Source: an uncultured Muribaculaceae bacterium
GTDB taxonomy: Bacteria; Bacteroidota; Bacteroidia; Bacteroidales; Muribaculaceae
Length of the DNA stretch: 59,835 nucleotides
Direction of reading: 5' to 3'
NCBI GenBank assembly: GCA_944321685.1
Contig: CALUMH010000017.1
Span: 1 to 59,835, forward strand
The position numbers and the translations under genes are program-made. Below the pieces are notes generated by a model. The model did not search any database. It was not told the DNA's origin and worked only from the letters and a program-made list of their open reading frames with translations. Positions 1 to 8,330 of this stretch are shown in pieces (the first letter of the stretch is position 1; each line of letters opens with the position of its first letter).

Positions 1-17
1 AGTTTAATATGTTCCAT
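1..17 (-). CDS. Possible gene start running off the left edge
   Basis: On the minus strand an ATG at 17-15 follows a -7 box (TAACTTTG, 29-22) by four bases, a spacing typical of leaderless Bacteroidetes transcripts. Only five complete codons (M-E-H-I-K) are inside the window, so no product can be named. The call rests on the promoter-to-ATG arrangement alone. Confidence 0.3.
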
Positions 18-28
18 GATACAAAGTT

Positions 29-76
29 AAGCTATATTCCTGAAATCCCCGTTCCACCAACCGGGAAAATCCGCTG
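29..76 (-). repeat. Left copy of a 48-bp inverted repeat found at both ends of the window
   Basis: Reverse-complemented, this stretch is identical over all 48 bases to 59763-59810; the match stops at both edges. It lies outside the terminator of the inositol-phosphate synthase gene and directly upstream, on the minus strand, of a -7 box at 22-29 and an ATG at 17-15. It contains a short hairpin (CCCG/CGGG arms). It could be a dispersed element, a shared upstream regulatory element or a recombination site; the sequence alone does not decide. Confidence 0.9.
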
Positions 77-106
77 TCTCAATAATTGTGTTTGACGGTA
101 AATATG

Positions 107-142
107 AAAAAAACTCCTCCGAAAATCGGGGGAGTTTTTTTG
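107..142 (-). terminator. Intrinsic terminator after the inositol-phosphate synthase gene
   Basis: An A-rich left arm with ACTCCTCCGA pairs with TCGGGGGAGT and a T run around an AAAA loop, with a single wobble pair. It follows the minus-strand stop codon at 155. The A/T tracts on both sides would let it work in either direction. Confidence 0.85.
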
Positions 143-154
143 TATTTGATGTCG

Positions 155-1459
155 TTAATATTCGGCTTCTTGATAATCGTTTACATAACCTTCATCACCG
201 ATGATTTCACGCATTTTTTTACGCAACATGATGTTTTGTGCGAAGAGGTCGTGAACTGGTTGTTTGTCAAGCGGGTGCATCGGACTCTTGAAGTAGAACG
301 ACAACCACGATTGTATGCCCTTAAATCCACAACGCTTGGAAAGGTCGGCAAGCAATACAAGGTCAAGCAACAGCGGAGCTGCAAGTATGGAATCTCGGCA
401 CAAGAAATCCACCTTGATTTGCATCGGGTAACCCATCCAGCCAATGATGTCGATATTGTCCCAGCCTTCTTTATTGTCGCCACGCGGCGGATAATAGTTA
501 ATACGAACCTTATGATAAATGTTGCTGTATAGTTCGGGATACTCGTCTTTCTTGAGAATAGTATCGATAACCGACAATTTCGACACTTCCTTGGTCTTGA
601 ACGAAGCAGGATCATCCAATACTTCGCCGTCACGGTTACCCAAGATGTTAGTTGAGAACCAACCTTGCAAACCGAGCATACGCGTATGCATCATTGGCGA
701 AAGGACGGTCTTCATAAGAGTTTGGCCTGTCTTATAGTCCTTACCGCAAATAGGTGCATTGTGTTCGTCGGCAAGTTGCCACATAGCAGGGAAATCAACA
801 GTAAGAGCCGGTGCTCCATTTATAAATGCACAACCACTCTCGATGGCAGCATATGCATAAAGCATCGAAGGAGACACTTCGGCTGCATTATTCTTCATTG
901 CCTCTTGGAAAGCAGGTAACGATTTGTGAACTTCGGCCATAGGTACGTAAACCTCGGTAGAAGCCGACCATATAACTACCACACGCGAACAACCGTTGGC
1001 TTCCTTGAAGTTCTTAATATCGGCCACTAACTGATCTTTCAAGTCCCACTTAGTGTCGGCTTTCTTTACCCATGTGCCATGCAAACGGGTAACGTATTTA
1101 TTATCGAAAGCTGCCTGCATGGGCTTTATTGCCTCAAGTTCGTCTTTAACACTATCAAGGTCCTTCTGAGTGAGAACTGCAGCGTGAGTAGCTGCTTTAT
1201 AGACGTTGTCTTCAAAGATATCCCAACCACCAAAAACTATATCATCGAGTTTCGCAATGGGAAGAACGTCTTTGATTTTCGGAGTAGAACCGTCTGATAA
1301 CTTGATTGTAGATAATTGTGTAATAGAACCGACAGGAACACCCAAGCCCTTGCGAGCCATTAACGTACCGGCGATGAATGTCGAAGCTACTGCTCCACCT
1401 ACACCCACTACCAAAATGCCTAATTTGCCTTCGGCCTTTTCCACATTAATTTTTGCCAT
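155..1459 (-). CDS. ino1: Myo-inositol-1(3)-phosphate synthase
   Basis: Converts glucose-6-phosphate to inositol-3-phosphate with NAD+ in the cytoplasm, the committed step to inositol. The 434-aa protein has the Rossmann motif GVGGAVAST near residues 19-27, the family segment WFSTNILGNRDGEVL near the active site, a conserved lysine in KTGQT and the C-terminal block KVDFLCRDSILAAPLLLDL. Length and motifs match the archaeal/Bacteroidetes branch. It is the last gene of a minus-strand cluster with a HAD hydrolase, CDP-alcohol phosphotransferase, ATP-grasp protein and nucleotidyltransferase. A 283-bp gap to the HAD gene leaves room for its own promoter; the best candidate is a degenerate -7 box, TACTTTTA, at 1570-1563. 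In gut Bacteroides a synthase of this family starts inositol-lipid synthesis, which is the likely role here. Confidence 0.93.
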   Translation of the reverse strand: MAKINVEKAEGKLGILVVGVGGAVASTFIAGTLMARKGLGVPVGSITQLSTIKLSDGSTPKIKDVLPIAKLDDIVFGGWDIFEDNVYKAATHAAVLTQKDLDSVKDELEAIKPMQAAFDNKYVTRLHGTWVKKADTKWDLKDQLVADIKNFKEANGCSRVVVIWSASTEVYVPMAEVHKSLPAFQEAMKNNAAEVSPSMLYAYAAIESGCAFINGAPALTVDFPAMWQLADEHNAPICGKDYKTGQTLMKTVLSPMMHTRMLGLQGWFSTNILGNRDGEVLDDPASFKTKEVSKLSVIDTILKKDEYPELYSNIYHKVRINYYPPRGDNKEGWDNIDIIGWMGYPMQIKVDFLCRDSILAAPLLLDLVLLADLSKRCGFKGIQSWLSFYFKSPMHPLDKQPVHDLFAQNIMLRKKMREIIGDEGYVNDYQEAEY

Positions 1460-1706
1460 GATAATCTAAAAATTAATATCGTTAAACTTAATACTTTTAC
1501 TTTGCTCTATATTTTCAAAAAGAATTGCGACAATTCATACGATTGTGCATTCCAAAAAGCGCGGTAAAAGTAGTGCCATTTTTTTAATTAGAAAAATTAT
1601 TTTAAATAATTAATGCGGTCGATATACTTAAAATTTGCAAATGAGGCTTTGTTTTTATTAAAGCTAGTGAATTTTTCGTCTTTTATGGTTGTTTTATGCA
1701 AATAAG

Positions 1707-2423
1707 TTATAATGCCACGTTGAGCACATCAGAGAGCTTTTTGATGATGCATGGATGTTGCACGGCATCTTCTTCAGCCGTCCAACCTTTTCCTTTCAAC
1801 CATAGTACATGACAACCAATAGACTCGGCAGGTACGATGTCTTTCTTATAGCTATCTCCGATGACAAGCACTTCCTGCGGTTGTACCCCAAGCGCTTCAA
1901 CGCCAAGCATGAATATGCGCGGATCGGGTTTGCGGACTCCAACAACTGCACTTTCTATTATCTGCTTGAAATATCGTCGCAAATCAAAATCGGCAAGCAC
2001 GGTTTCCACATTGCCATAAAAGTTGCTTACAAGTACCATGGGATAACGAACATAAAGAGCATCAAGTACCGGACGTGCTTCCTCGACCGACGAACGGGCC
2101 TGTTCGTAACAATACCGAGCCACAGGTTCGGCGTATTTACCTACTGCTGTTTGCGGCAACTTGCCATTATCGGCAAGGTTGCCAAGTTCTATTTGTATTT
2201 TTATATACAACAAGTCATAAAAATTATGCTCCGGTAATATGTGGCGTGTTTTAGCAAGCTCTCGTTCGGCATAAACATAACTATCTCGGAAGTCTTCCTT
2301 GCTAACGGGCACTCCCATATGGCAATACCCATCCCATATAACTTCGCTCCAATGTACTCCACGGCTGTCGATGGTACCTCCGTAGTCAAATATAACACCT
2401 TTCAAATCGTCAATATGCTCCAT
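1707..2423 (-). CDS. HAD-superfamily hydrolase of the inositol cluster
   Basis: A 238-aa haloacid-dehalogenase-fold protein. Motif I reads FDYGGTID (nucleophile Asp13), motif II is LVSNF, the motif III lysine lies in VRKPDPRIF and motif IV is GDSYKKD. The usual second Asp of DxDxT is Gly15, so the normal general acid/base of phosphatases is missing. The ATG at 2423 is preferred to an upstream in-frame TTG; it overlaps the end of the CDP-alcohol phosphotransferase by 14 bp, implying translational coupling. Position suggests it removes a phosphate from an inositol-phosphate lipid or soluble intermediate, but the altered motif I makes the chemistry uncertain. Confidence 0.85.
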   Translation of the reverse strand: MEHIDDLKGVIFDYGGTIDSRGVHWSEVIWDGYCHMGVPVSKEDFRDSYVYAERELAKTRHILPEHNFYDLLYIKIQIELGNLADNGKLPQTAVGKYAEPVARYCYEQARSSVEEARPVLDALYVRYPMVLVSNFYGNVETVLADFDLRRYFKQIIESAVVGVRKPDPRIFMLGVEALGVQPQEVLVIGDSYKKDIVPAESIGCHVLWLKGKGWTAEEDAVQHPCIIKKLSDVLNVAL

Positions 2424-3357
2424 CTTCAAGTTGGGTTATAAAATGCTTACAAATACGCTCATGTCGCCATATCATGTACACAAGCATCAAATTAAGCACG
2501 GTTAATTCAAATGCAAAATATATCCACGGCATTTGTATGATAATTGAGATGAAAAGCACTATTACACGCGTATTAAACGACAACATATTAGTGTATTTCA
2601 TCAGTGGTTTACTCTTTGCTCGGAATGCGTCACGGAACTGTTGAGGGATATCGTCACCGAAACGATCCTTTAATACTTTCCGCAGTTGTTGCATTCTCGG
2701 AGTTAGTTTCTCTTGATTGGCTGTGTATTGACGGTAAAAGAACAGTGTGAATTTCGGCCAAAAATCATGTTTCCATGACAATTGCTTCAATTTCTCGTCA
2801 AGTTGCGGACAACTGTCAAGTTCACTACCCTCTTTACCTTTCAGGAAATAAAGATGGAACTGACGGTAATAGTCGGCACTTGCCGCCTGCTTGCCATGAC
2901 ACATTCCGGCAAGTATCGCCATTGTCCATATTAACCAGGGGTGCGGCATGAAGAAGTCGCTGGTTTCGTTGATGCGGAAGCAAATGGCAAAATATATTGC
3001 CACAAACCAAAAATCACCGCTCAACCCGTCGAGAATTCGGCCCAAACGTGAATACTGGTGAGTAAGGCGGGCAAGTTGGCCGTCGGCACTGTCAAAACTA
3101 TTTGCCCAAACAAGCAAGACGATACCTATATAATTAAGCCAAATTAAGTCACCGTGGAAATAAAAAAGCACACCTGCAGCCACACCTAGGAATATGGACG
3201 CTATTGTGATGACATTTGGCGTAATACCAAGTTTTGCAGCGAGCAATGCCCACATATAACCTATGGGGCGGTAAAACATTAAGTCAAGCGTCTCTTCGGT
3301 GTCAAGCGATTTAAGCGAGTCCTTATATTGTTGTTTTATTTGTGCAAAATTTCCCAT
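2410..3357 (-). CDS. CDP-alcohol phosphatidyltransferase family protein, probable phosphoinositol transferase
   Basis: Integral membrane enzyme of 315 aa with the complete family signature D-x2-D-G-x2-A-R-x8-G-x3-D-x3-D, starting at the DSADGQLAR segment. Such enzymes move a phospho-alcohol between CDP and an acceptor. Hydrophobic segments occur before the signature, just after it, and again near the C-terminus. Between them is an unusually long charged stretch (about residues 165-255) not typical of small phosphatidyltransferases. The ATG at 3357 is chosen because the upstream in-frame start is a TTG abutting the previous stop. In Bacteroides a member beside the inositol-phosphate synthase makes phosphatidylinositol phosphate; here a neighbouring nucleotidyltransferase allows the alternative that CDP-inositol is the donor. 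Confidence 0.88.
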   Translation of the reverse strand: MGNFAQIKQQYKDSLKSLDTEETLDLMFYRPIGYMWALLAAKLGITPNVITIASIFLGVAAGVLFYFHGDLIWLNYIGIVLLVWANSFDSADGQLARLTHQYSRLGRILDGLSGDFWFVAIYFAICFRINETSDFFMPHPWLIWTMAILAGMCHGKQAASADYYRQFHLYFLKGKEGSELDSCPQLDEKLKQLSWKHDFWPKFTLFFYRQYTANQEKLTPRMQQLRKVLKDRFGDDIPQQFRDAFRAKSKPLMKYTNMLSFNTRVIVLFISIIIQMPWIYFAFELTVLNLMLVYMIWRHERICKHFITQLEDGAY

Positions 3358-3366
3358 AATTGTCAA

Positions 3367-4233
3367 TTAGAATTTTTTCTTGATTTCGGCAATCACACAT
3401 TTGGCAATGTGTGGAGCAGCTTCGGTCCGGCATGGGGCAAAACTTGGCCAGTCGTTGAAGTCGATGATGCGTATTTCGCCTTCAGGAGAGACAATGCAAT
3501 CACCGCCATACACGAGCACGTTAAGTTCTTCGGCTGCACGTCGACATATTTCTTGCAAGTAATCTTTATTAAATTCTATACCCTGAGCTTTGCCATTGAT
3601 GGTTTCATAACCATATTTGCTATGCCCCATGTCGAGCGGATAGAACCAGTAAAAAAACGGCGAGCCATGTACTCCATAGAACTTTACGAGGTCGCCAACA
3701 AGGTGCTTGTTGATCACGGCACGTTTTATGCCACGATAAAAGTATTCTTGCAGCACTTCTTGAGCTTCCTCGGGGTGGCGCACATAGCTCACATCTTCCT
3801 TGTGCATGGCATGGAAATCTCCACGTTTAATCCAGCAACTTTGAAACCCTGCACGCTTCAGTGCCGGTATGACAGCCTCGTCGGTATTGACTATAAGACT
3901 GTCGGGATACGGAATGTCACTGCCAAGTAATATGCGAGTCATGCGCTCACGGGTGCAATTTTCAATGCCGAAACCTGAATTTATTACTAACTTTCCTTCA
4001 TTTTCATGCCATTGCAACTTTTCTATAGAGGATCTTTCCCTGCACATATTCAATATAACAGGTTCCTTTATATCATCGGTGGCATTAAAACGGTCTTCGC
4101 TATAAATATTGACTATGTAGCCACGCTTGCGCAAATGCTCGGCCGTAGCATTAAATATTGCGGCATCGTTGCCGATGTGGTTTGGTGAATAAGCCCCGGC
4201 TCGCATTATGCCGGCAATTTCTATTTCAGCCAT
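3367..4233 (-). CDS. ATP-grasp-fold protein, possibly an inositol-phosphate kinase
   Basis: Protein of 288 aa with an ATP-grasp-like layout: a small N-terminal domain, a nucleotide-lysine candidate in WIKRGD (Lys136), a central strand NKHLVGDLVKFYGV (175-188), and a C-terminal metal site with Asp245 in GGDCIVS, Asp258 and Asn260 in IIDFNDWPSF. The last two segments resemble the KVYVVG and IDINxFPGY signatures of inositol trisphosphate 5/6-kinases more than RimK ligases. Together with its place between an inositol-cluster nucleotidyltransferase (22 bp away) and the CDP-alcohol phosphotransferase (9 bp away), an inositol or inositol-lipid kinase is a reasonable hypothesis. A peptide or amine ligase remains possible. 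Confidence 0.7.
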   Translation of the reverse strand: MAEIEIAGIMRAGAYSPNHIGNDAAIFNATAEHLRKRGYIVNIYSEDRFNATDDIKEPVILNMCRERSSIEKLQWHENEGKLVINSGFGIENCTRERMTRILLGSDIPYPDSLIVNTDEAVIPALKRAGFQSCWIKRGDFHAMHKEDVSYVRHPEEAQEVLQEYFYRGIKRAVINKHLVGDLVKFYGVHGSPFFYWFYPLDMGHSKYGYETINGKAQGIEFNKDYLQEICRRAAEELNVLVYGGDCIVSPEGEIRIIDFNDWPSFAPCRTEAAPHIAKCVIAEIKKKF

Positions 4234-4255
4234 TTTGATATATGTTAATTGAATG

Positions 4256-4957
4256 TTAACTGCGTATGAAACTCTCGGCTTTAGCTATGTCGCCGGCATG
4301 GTCGACATCGATGATTTTATCGATAGAGAACGCCTTCAACCGTAAACCGTTTTCGATAAGTGCTCGTTGGAAATTGCGCATTCGTGATATTCCTTGTTCC
4401 ATGCACTGTTCAAGGACTTTTATGGCCTTGCCGTCAAGTGCATACACACCTCCTGATATGTATCGTGCCCCTTCGTATGCAGAATCATGAAAACCGTGTA
4501 CCAACATCATATCGTCAACATCCACATATAGCGGTTTTTCATCATCGATAAACGGAGTCACAGCCATCATTCCGTCACATTCATCGCCTGTTGCCTCATA
4601 TGCGGCAATATAACGGGCGAAATCCTGTTCCTTGAAAATGGTATCGACTGTGGTAAGACAAAATTTGCCTTGGGGCATAATTCGACTTAATTCGTAAAAA
4701 CTGTGCATCGAACTGGGTGTGGACTTCACCACTATATTGAACGGAATCTCAAGTTTTAGTGTATCCAAGTACTCCTTGACTTCAGTCATCTCCCTGTTCA
4801 CTATTACACTTATACTTTCGGCATTACATCGTGTAAAAATATTTATCAGGCGACCTATCATCGGTTCGCCACAAAGTTCCACAAGCGGTTTGGGCTTTTG
4901 CACCCCTTCTTGTGCCAACCTGGAACCTTCACCTGCTGCTATTATTGCGTAATTCAT
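4256..4957 (-). CDS. MobA/GlmU-like nucleotidyltransferase, possible CTP:inositol-phosphate cytidylyltransferase
   Basis: Protein of 233 aa with the NTP-transferase start AIIAAGEGSRL (residues 4-14) and the substrate-lysine motif KPKPLVEL; a TTVDTIF segment near the middle is the likely metal site. It would activate a sugar or polyol phosphate with a nucleotide. It sits 20 bp after pdxA and 22 bp before the ATP-grasp gene in the inositol cluster. In Archaea and Thermotogae the analogous activity makes CDP-inositol from inositol phosphate and CTP for a CDP-alcohol-phosphotransferase-type enzyme, and the same pairing is present here as separate genes. Nucleotide and substrate are inferred from context. 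Confidence 0.78.
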   Translation of the reverse strand: MNYAIIAAGEGSRLAQEGVQKPKPLVELCGEPMIGRLINIFTRCNAESISVIVNREMTEVKEYLDTLKLEIPFNIVVKSTPSSMHSFYELSRIMPQGKFCLTTVDTIFKEQDFARYIAAYEATGDECDGMMAVTPFIDDEKPLYVDVDDMMLVHGFHDSAYEGARYISGGVYALDGKAIKVLEQCMEQGISRMRNFQRALIENGLRLKAFSIDKIIDVDHAGDIAKAESFIRS

Positions 4958-4977
4958 AATTTTAGCTATACTATGTA

Positions 4978-6105
4978 TTATACATTTAATGGCGTGGTAC
5001 CGTCGTCATCATCATCTTTGCTCAGGTCTAGCACCACATTGTCGTTACTCTTATCAAAGTATTGCTTACGCAACGGGTTAGCGTGAATTTCGTCAAATGT
5101 GCGACGGTTACGATATATATCGATAGCAGCATAAATGGCTGCAAGCATCGAATCGGGGCTGGCTACCCCTTTACCGGCAATATCATATCCGGTGCCATGG
5201 TCGGGCGATGTACGCACTATAGGCAACCCGGCAGTAAAGTTTACTCCATTGTCCATGGCAAGCGTTTTGAATGGTGCAAGCCCCTGGTCGTGGTACATGG
5301 CAAGCACACCGTCAAAATTGTTGTAACTGCCATTTCCAAAAAAACCATCGGCCGAATATGGACCGAAGCAACATATTTTACGAGTATTATAAGCCTCTTC
5401 AATGGCTGGTGCGATAATTTCCTTTTCTTCATCGCCTATAAGCCCATGATCTCCTGCATGGGGATTAAGAGCAAGGACGGCTATGCGAGGATATTCTATT
5501 GCAAAATCGCGGCGTAACGATTCGTTGAATATCGTAAGTTTTTCGATGATAGCGTCACGTGTTATGGCTTCTGATATTTGCGATACCGGCAAATGTGTAG
5601 TAACAAGAGCCACTTTTATTCGATCGTTAAATAATATCATCAATGACCTTGCCCCATCTCCGGCTGTAGTTTCAAGATATTCGGTATGTCCAGGAAATTG
5701 GAAAGTTTCACTTTGAATGCTGTTTTTGTCGATAGGTGCTGTAACAAGCACATCGATTATACCGTTGCGCAAATCCGATACCGCACATTCAAGCGAAGTG
5801 AATGCCGCATGACCGGCAGCTTCACTCGGTGTGCCAAGTTCCACTTTCAGGTCTTCGGGACCTATTTCCACCATATTACACATTCCATCACGCGCCTGTA
5901 TTGCATTATCAATACTGTTGAATTGTATCGGTTGTAACCCGCAAGCTTTGCGGTGAAAAGCCGCCACTTTGGTCGAGCCATATACCACAGGCGTGAATAA
6001 TTCAAGCGTCATTTGGTCAGCGAGAGCTTTTAGTATTACTTCGTAACCAATTCCGTTGGTATCCCCTTGGGTGATTCCAACTCTTATTTTTTTATCATTT
6101 GCCAT
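4978..6105 (-). CDS. pdxA: 4-hydroxythreonine-4-phosphate dehydrogenase
   Basis: NAD-dependent cytoplasmic enzyme of the DXP-dependent pyridoxal-5'-phosphate pathway. Family blocks are visible: GITQGDTNGIGYEV at the N-terminus, FPGHTEYL, ALNPHAGDHG and MYHDQGLAPFK, holding the metal-binding histidines, and SPDHGTGYDIAG. The ATG at 6105 gives a 375-aa protein; an upstream in-frame extension of 14 residues is not part of the family. The C-terminal tail is rich in Asp (a run of five). It heads the inositol operon, 20 bp from the nucleotidyltransferase, though the pathways are not obviously linked. Confidence 0.93.
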   Translation of the reverse strand: MANDKKIRVGITQGDTNGIGYEVILKALADQMTLELFTPVVYGSTKVAAFHRKACGLQPIQFNSIDNAIQARDGMCNMVEIGPEDLKVELGTPSEAAGHAAFTSLECAVSDLRNGIIDVLVTAPIDKNSIQSETFQFPGHTEYLETTAGDGARSLMILFNDRIKVALVTTHLPVSQISEAITRDAIIEKLTIFNESLRRDFAIEYPRIAVLALNPHAGDHGLIGDEEKEIIAPAIEEAYNTRKICCFGPYSADGFFGNGSYNNFDGVLAMYHDQGLAPFKTLAMDNGVNFTAGLPIVRTSPDHGTGYDIAGKGVASPDSMLAAIYAAIDIYRNRRTFDEIHANPLRKQYFDKSNDNVVLDLSKDDDDDGTTPLNV

Positions 6106-6256
6106 TATTAATCTGTTAATTGTTCTTATTCCACCCACTATTAACACAGAAGGTGCGAATTAGTGCGCTAAGTTACACATTTTTTTCGACACATATTACA
6201 GTTATATGGCGGCATAGCATAGATTTTGTACCACTCGAAATATGGCAACAAATAAA

Positions 6257-6289
6257 CAGCGGCATTAAGATTATATCTCAATGCCGCTG
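6257..6289 (-). terminator. Terminator after rpsA
   Basis: Perfect 10-bp arms (CAGCGGCATT / AATGCCGCTG) around a 13-base loop, followed on the minus strand by a T-rich stretch. It lies 27 bp past the rpsA stop codon and upstream of pdxA. Confidence 0.8.
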
Positions 6290-6315
6290 CACAATTAAAT
6301 ATTATGGAAAATTAT

Positions 6316-8088
6316 TTACTTCTTTGAAAGTTTTTCTTTCAGAGCAGCAAGTTCTTGGATGTCACCGAGTGTGGTCTTCTCAATAGCTGGAGTTGCAGAA
6401 GATGTCTCTTCAGTTACCTTTGCTGCTTTTTTAGCTTTCTTGGCTTCTGCCTTAGCTTCATCTTCAAATATGCGGCTGTGCGAGAGGATAATTCTCTTAG
6501 CGTCCTTATTAAATTCAATTACCTTAAAGTCGAGCTTTTCATCCTGCTTGGCTTGCGTACCATCTTGCTTAACAAGGTGCTTGGGGGTTGCAAAACCTTC
6601 AACGCCATAAGGCAAAGCTACAACGGCACCCTTGTCGAGCATCTCAACGATAGTACCTTCATGAATGCTGCCTACAGTGAAGATTGTTTCAAATACATCC
6701 CATGGATTTTCTTCAAGCTGCTTATGGCCAAGGCTCAAGCGGCGGTTTTCCTTGTCGATCTCAAGAACTTGGACTTCGATATCGGCACCGATTTGGGTGA
6801 ATTCCGACGGATGCTTGATTTTCTTAGTCCAAGACAAGTCAGAAATATGGATAAGGCCGTCAACGCCCTCTTCAAGTTCTACAAATACACCGAAATTGGT
6901 AAAGTTGCGCACCTTGGCTGTGTGTTTCGAACCTACAGGATAATTTGTCTCGATATTTTCCCATGGATCGGGTTTGAGTTGCTTGATACCGAGCGACATT
7001 TTGCGTTCTGCGCGGTCGAGAGTAAGGATGACAGCTTCAACTTCATCACCCACTTTCAAGAAGTCTTGAGCCGAGCGCAAATGTTGTGACCACGACATTT
7101 CGCTAACGTGGATAAGGCCTTCTACACCAGGAGCGATTTCAACAAACGCACCGTAATCAGCCATAACCACTACTTTACCTTTAACCTTGTCGCCGACCTT
7201 CAACTCAGGATCAAGGGCATCCCATGGATGTGGTTGCAATTGTTTCAAGCCGAGGGCTATACGCTTCTTCTCATCATCAAAGTCGAGAATAACCACGTTA
7301 AGCTTTTGGTCGAGGCTTACAACTTCTTCAGGGTGGCTTACGCGGCCCCACGAAAGGTCGGTGATGTGGATAAGACCGTCAACACCGCCCAAGTCGATGA
7401 ATACACCGTAAGAAGTGATGTTCTTAACCGTACCTTCAAGCACTTGACCCTTTTCGAGCTTGGCAATGATATCTTTCTTTTGCTGTTCAAGTTCGGCTTC
7501 AATAAGAGCCTTATGTGAAACAACAACGTTCTTAAACTCTTGATTAATCTTAACGACCTTAAATTCCATTGTCTTACCAACGAATACATCGTAGTCACGA
7601 ATGGGCTTAACGTCGATTTGTGAACCCGGCAAGAATGCTTCAATGCCGAATACATCAACAATCATACCGCCCTTGGTGCGACACTTGATGTAACCCTTGA
7701 TGATTTCATCATTTTCAAGAGCTTCGTTGACGCGATCCCAGCTCTTGGCAGCACGTGCCTTCTTATGCGACAAGACGAGCTGACCCTTCTTGTCTTCTTG
7801 GTTTTCGATGAACACTTCCACCTTGTCACCAACTTTCAAGTCGGGATTATAGCGGAATTCGTTCAAAGGAATGATACCATCCGACTTGTAACCGATGTTA
7901 ACCACTACTTCACGCTTGTTTAGTGCAATAACGGTACCTTCTGTTACATCCTTGTCCTTAATGGTGTTAAGAGATTCGTCGTAGGTGTGTACCAGTTCCT
8001 CGCGAGATTTCTCTCCTTGAGTTTCGCCTTTTTCAAAGGCATCCCAATCGAAATCTTCAATTGGAGAATTTTTTAATTCTTCGCTCAT
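6316..8088 (-). CDS. rpsA: 30S ribosomal protein S1
   Basis: RNA-binding protein that helps the ribosome capture mRNA, important in Bacteroidetes where Shine-Dalgarno pairing is weak. The 590-aa protein has six S1 repeats (about 50-120, 135-200, 215-285, 300-370, 385-455, 470-540), each recognisable by segments such as GVFIDLGGVDGLIHITDLSW. An acidic N-terminus precedes them and a Lys/Ala-rich tail (about 550-575) follows. Single-gene unit with its own promoter (8151-8180) and terminator (6257-6289), as expected for a highly expressed gene. Confidence 0.97.
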   Translation of the reverse strand: MSEELKNSPIEDFDWDAFEKGETQGEKSREELVHTYDESLNTIKDKDVTEGTVIALNKREVVVNIGYKSDGIIPLNEFRYNPDLKVGDKVEVFIENQEDKKGQLVLSHKKARAAKSWDRVNEALENDEIIKGYIKCRTKGGMIVDVFGIEAFLPGSQIDVKPIRDYDVFVGKTMEFKVVKINQEFKNVVVSHKALIEAELEQQKKDIIAKLEKGQVLEGTVKNITSYGVFIDLGGVDGLIHITDLSWGRVSHPEEVVSLDQKLNVVILDFDDEKKRIALGLKQLQPHPWDALDPELKVGDKVKGKVVVMADYGAFVEIAPGVEGLIHVSEMSWSQHLRSAQDFLKVGDEVEAVILTLDRAERKMSLGIKQLKPDPWENIETNYPVGSKHTAKVRNFTNFGVFVELEEGVDGLIHISDLSWTKKIKHPSEFTQIGADIEVQVLEIDKENRRLSLGHKQLEENPWDVFETIFTVGSIHEGTIVEMLDKGAVVALPYGVEGFATPKHLVKQDGTQAKQDEKLDFKVIEFNKDAKRIILSHSRIFEDEAKAEAKKAKKAAKVTEETSSATPAIEKTTLGDIQELAALKEKLSKK

Positions 8089-8150
8089 TTAAATTGTTAA
8101 TAAATAGGTTAATTCTAAGCCCCGGGCACACTTCACCCGAAGCACGGCTG

Positions 8151-8180
8151 CAAATTTACACACATTTTCCCAATTATCAA
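8151..8180 (-). promoter_or_regulatory. rpsA promoter
   Basis: On the minus strand TTG (8180-8178), a 19-bp spacer and TAAATTTG (8158-8151) match the Bacteroidetes housekeeping consensus. The leader would be about 55 nt. Confidence 0.75.
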
Positions 8181-8318
8181 CACTTTCACACTTGATTTTT
8201 GTACAAAAAATATTTTAAAATTCACATTTCATGAAAATAAAACAATCGAAATACCTAATTCTCATTTTATGCAACAATTTCACGGCTTACAAGCACAAAA
8301 TATATCACAAGAGTAATG

Positions 8319-8326
8319 TAAATTTG
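8319..8326 (+). promoter_or_regulatory. -7 box giving a leaderless start for the ThiF-like gene
   Basis: TAAATTTG ends five bases before the ATG at 8331, so transcription should start at or within a base or two of the start codon. No clear -33 TTG is seen at the usual distance. Confidence 0.6.
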
Positions 8327-8330
8327 CATC

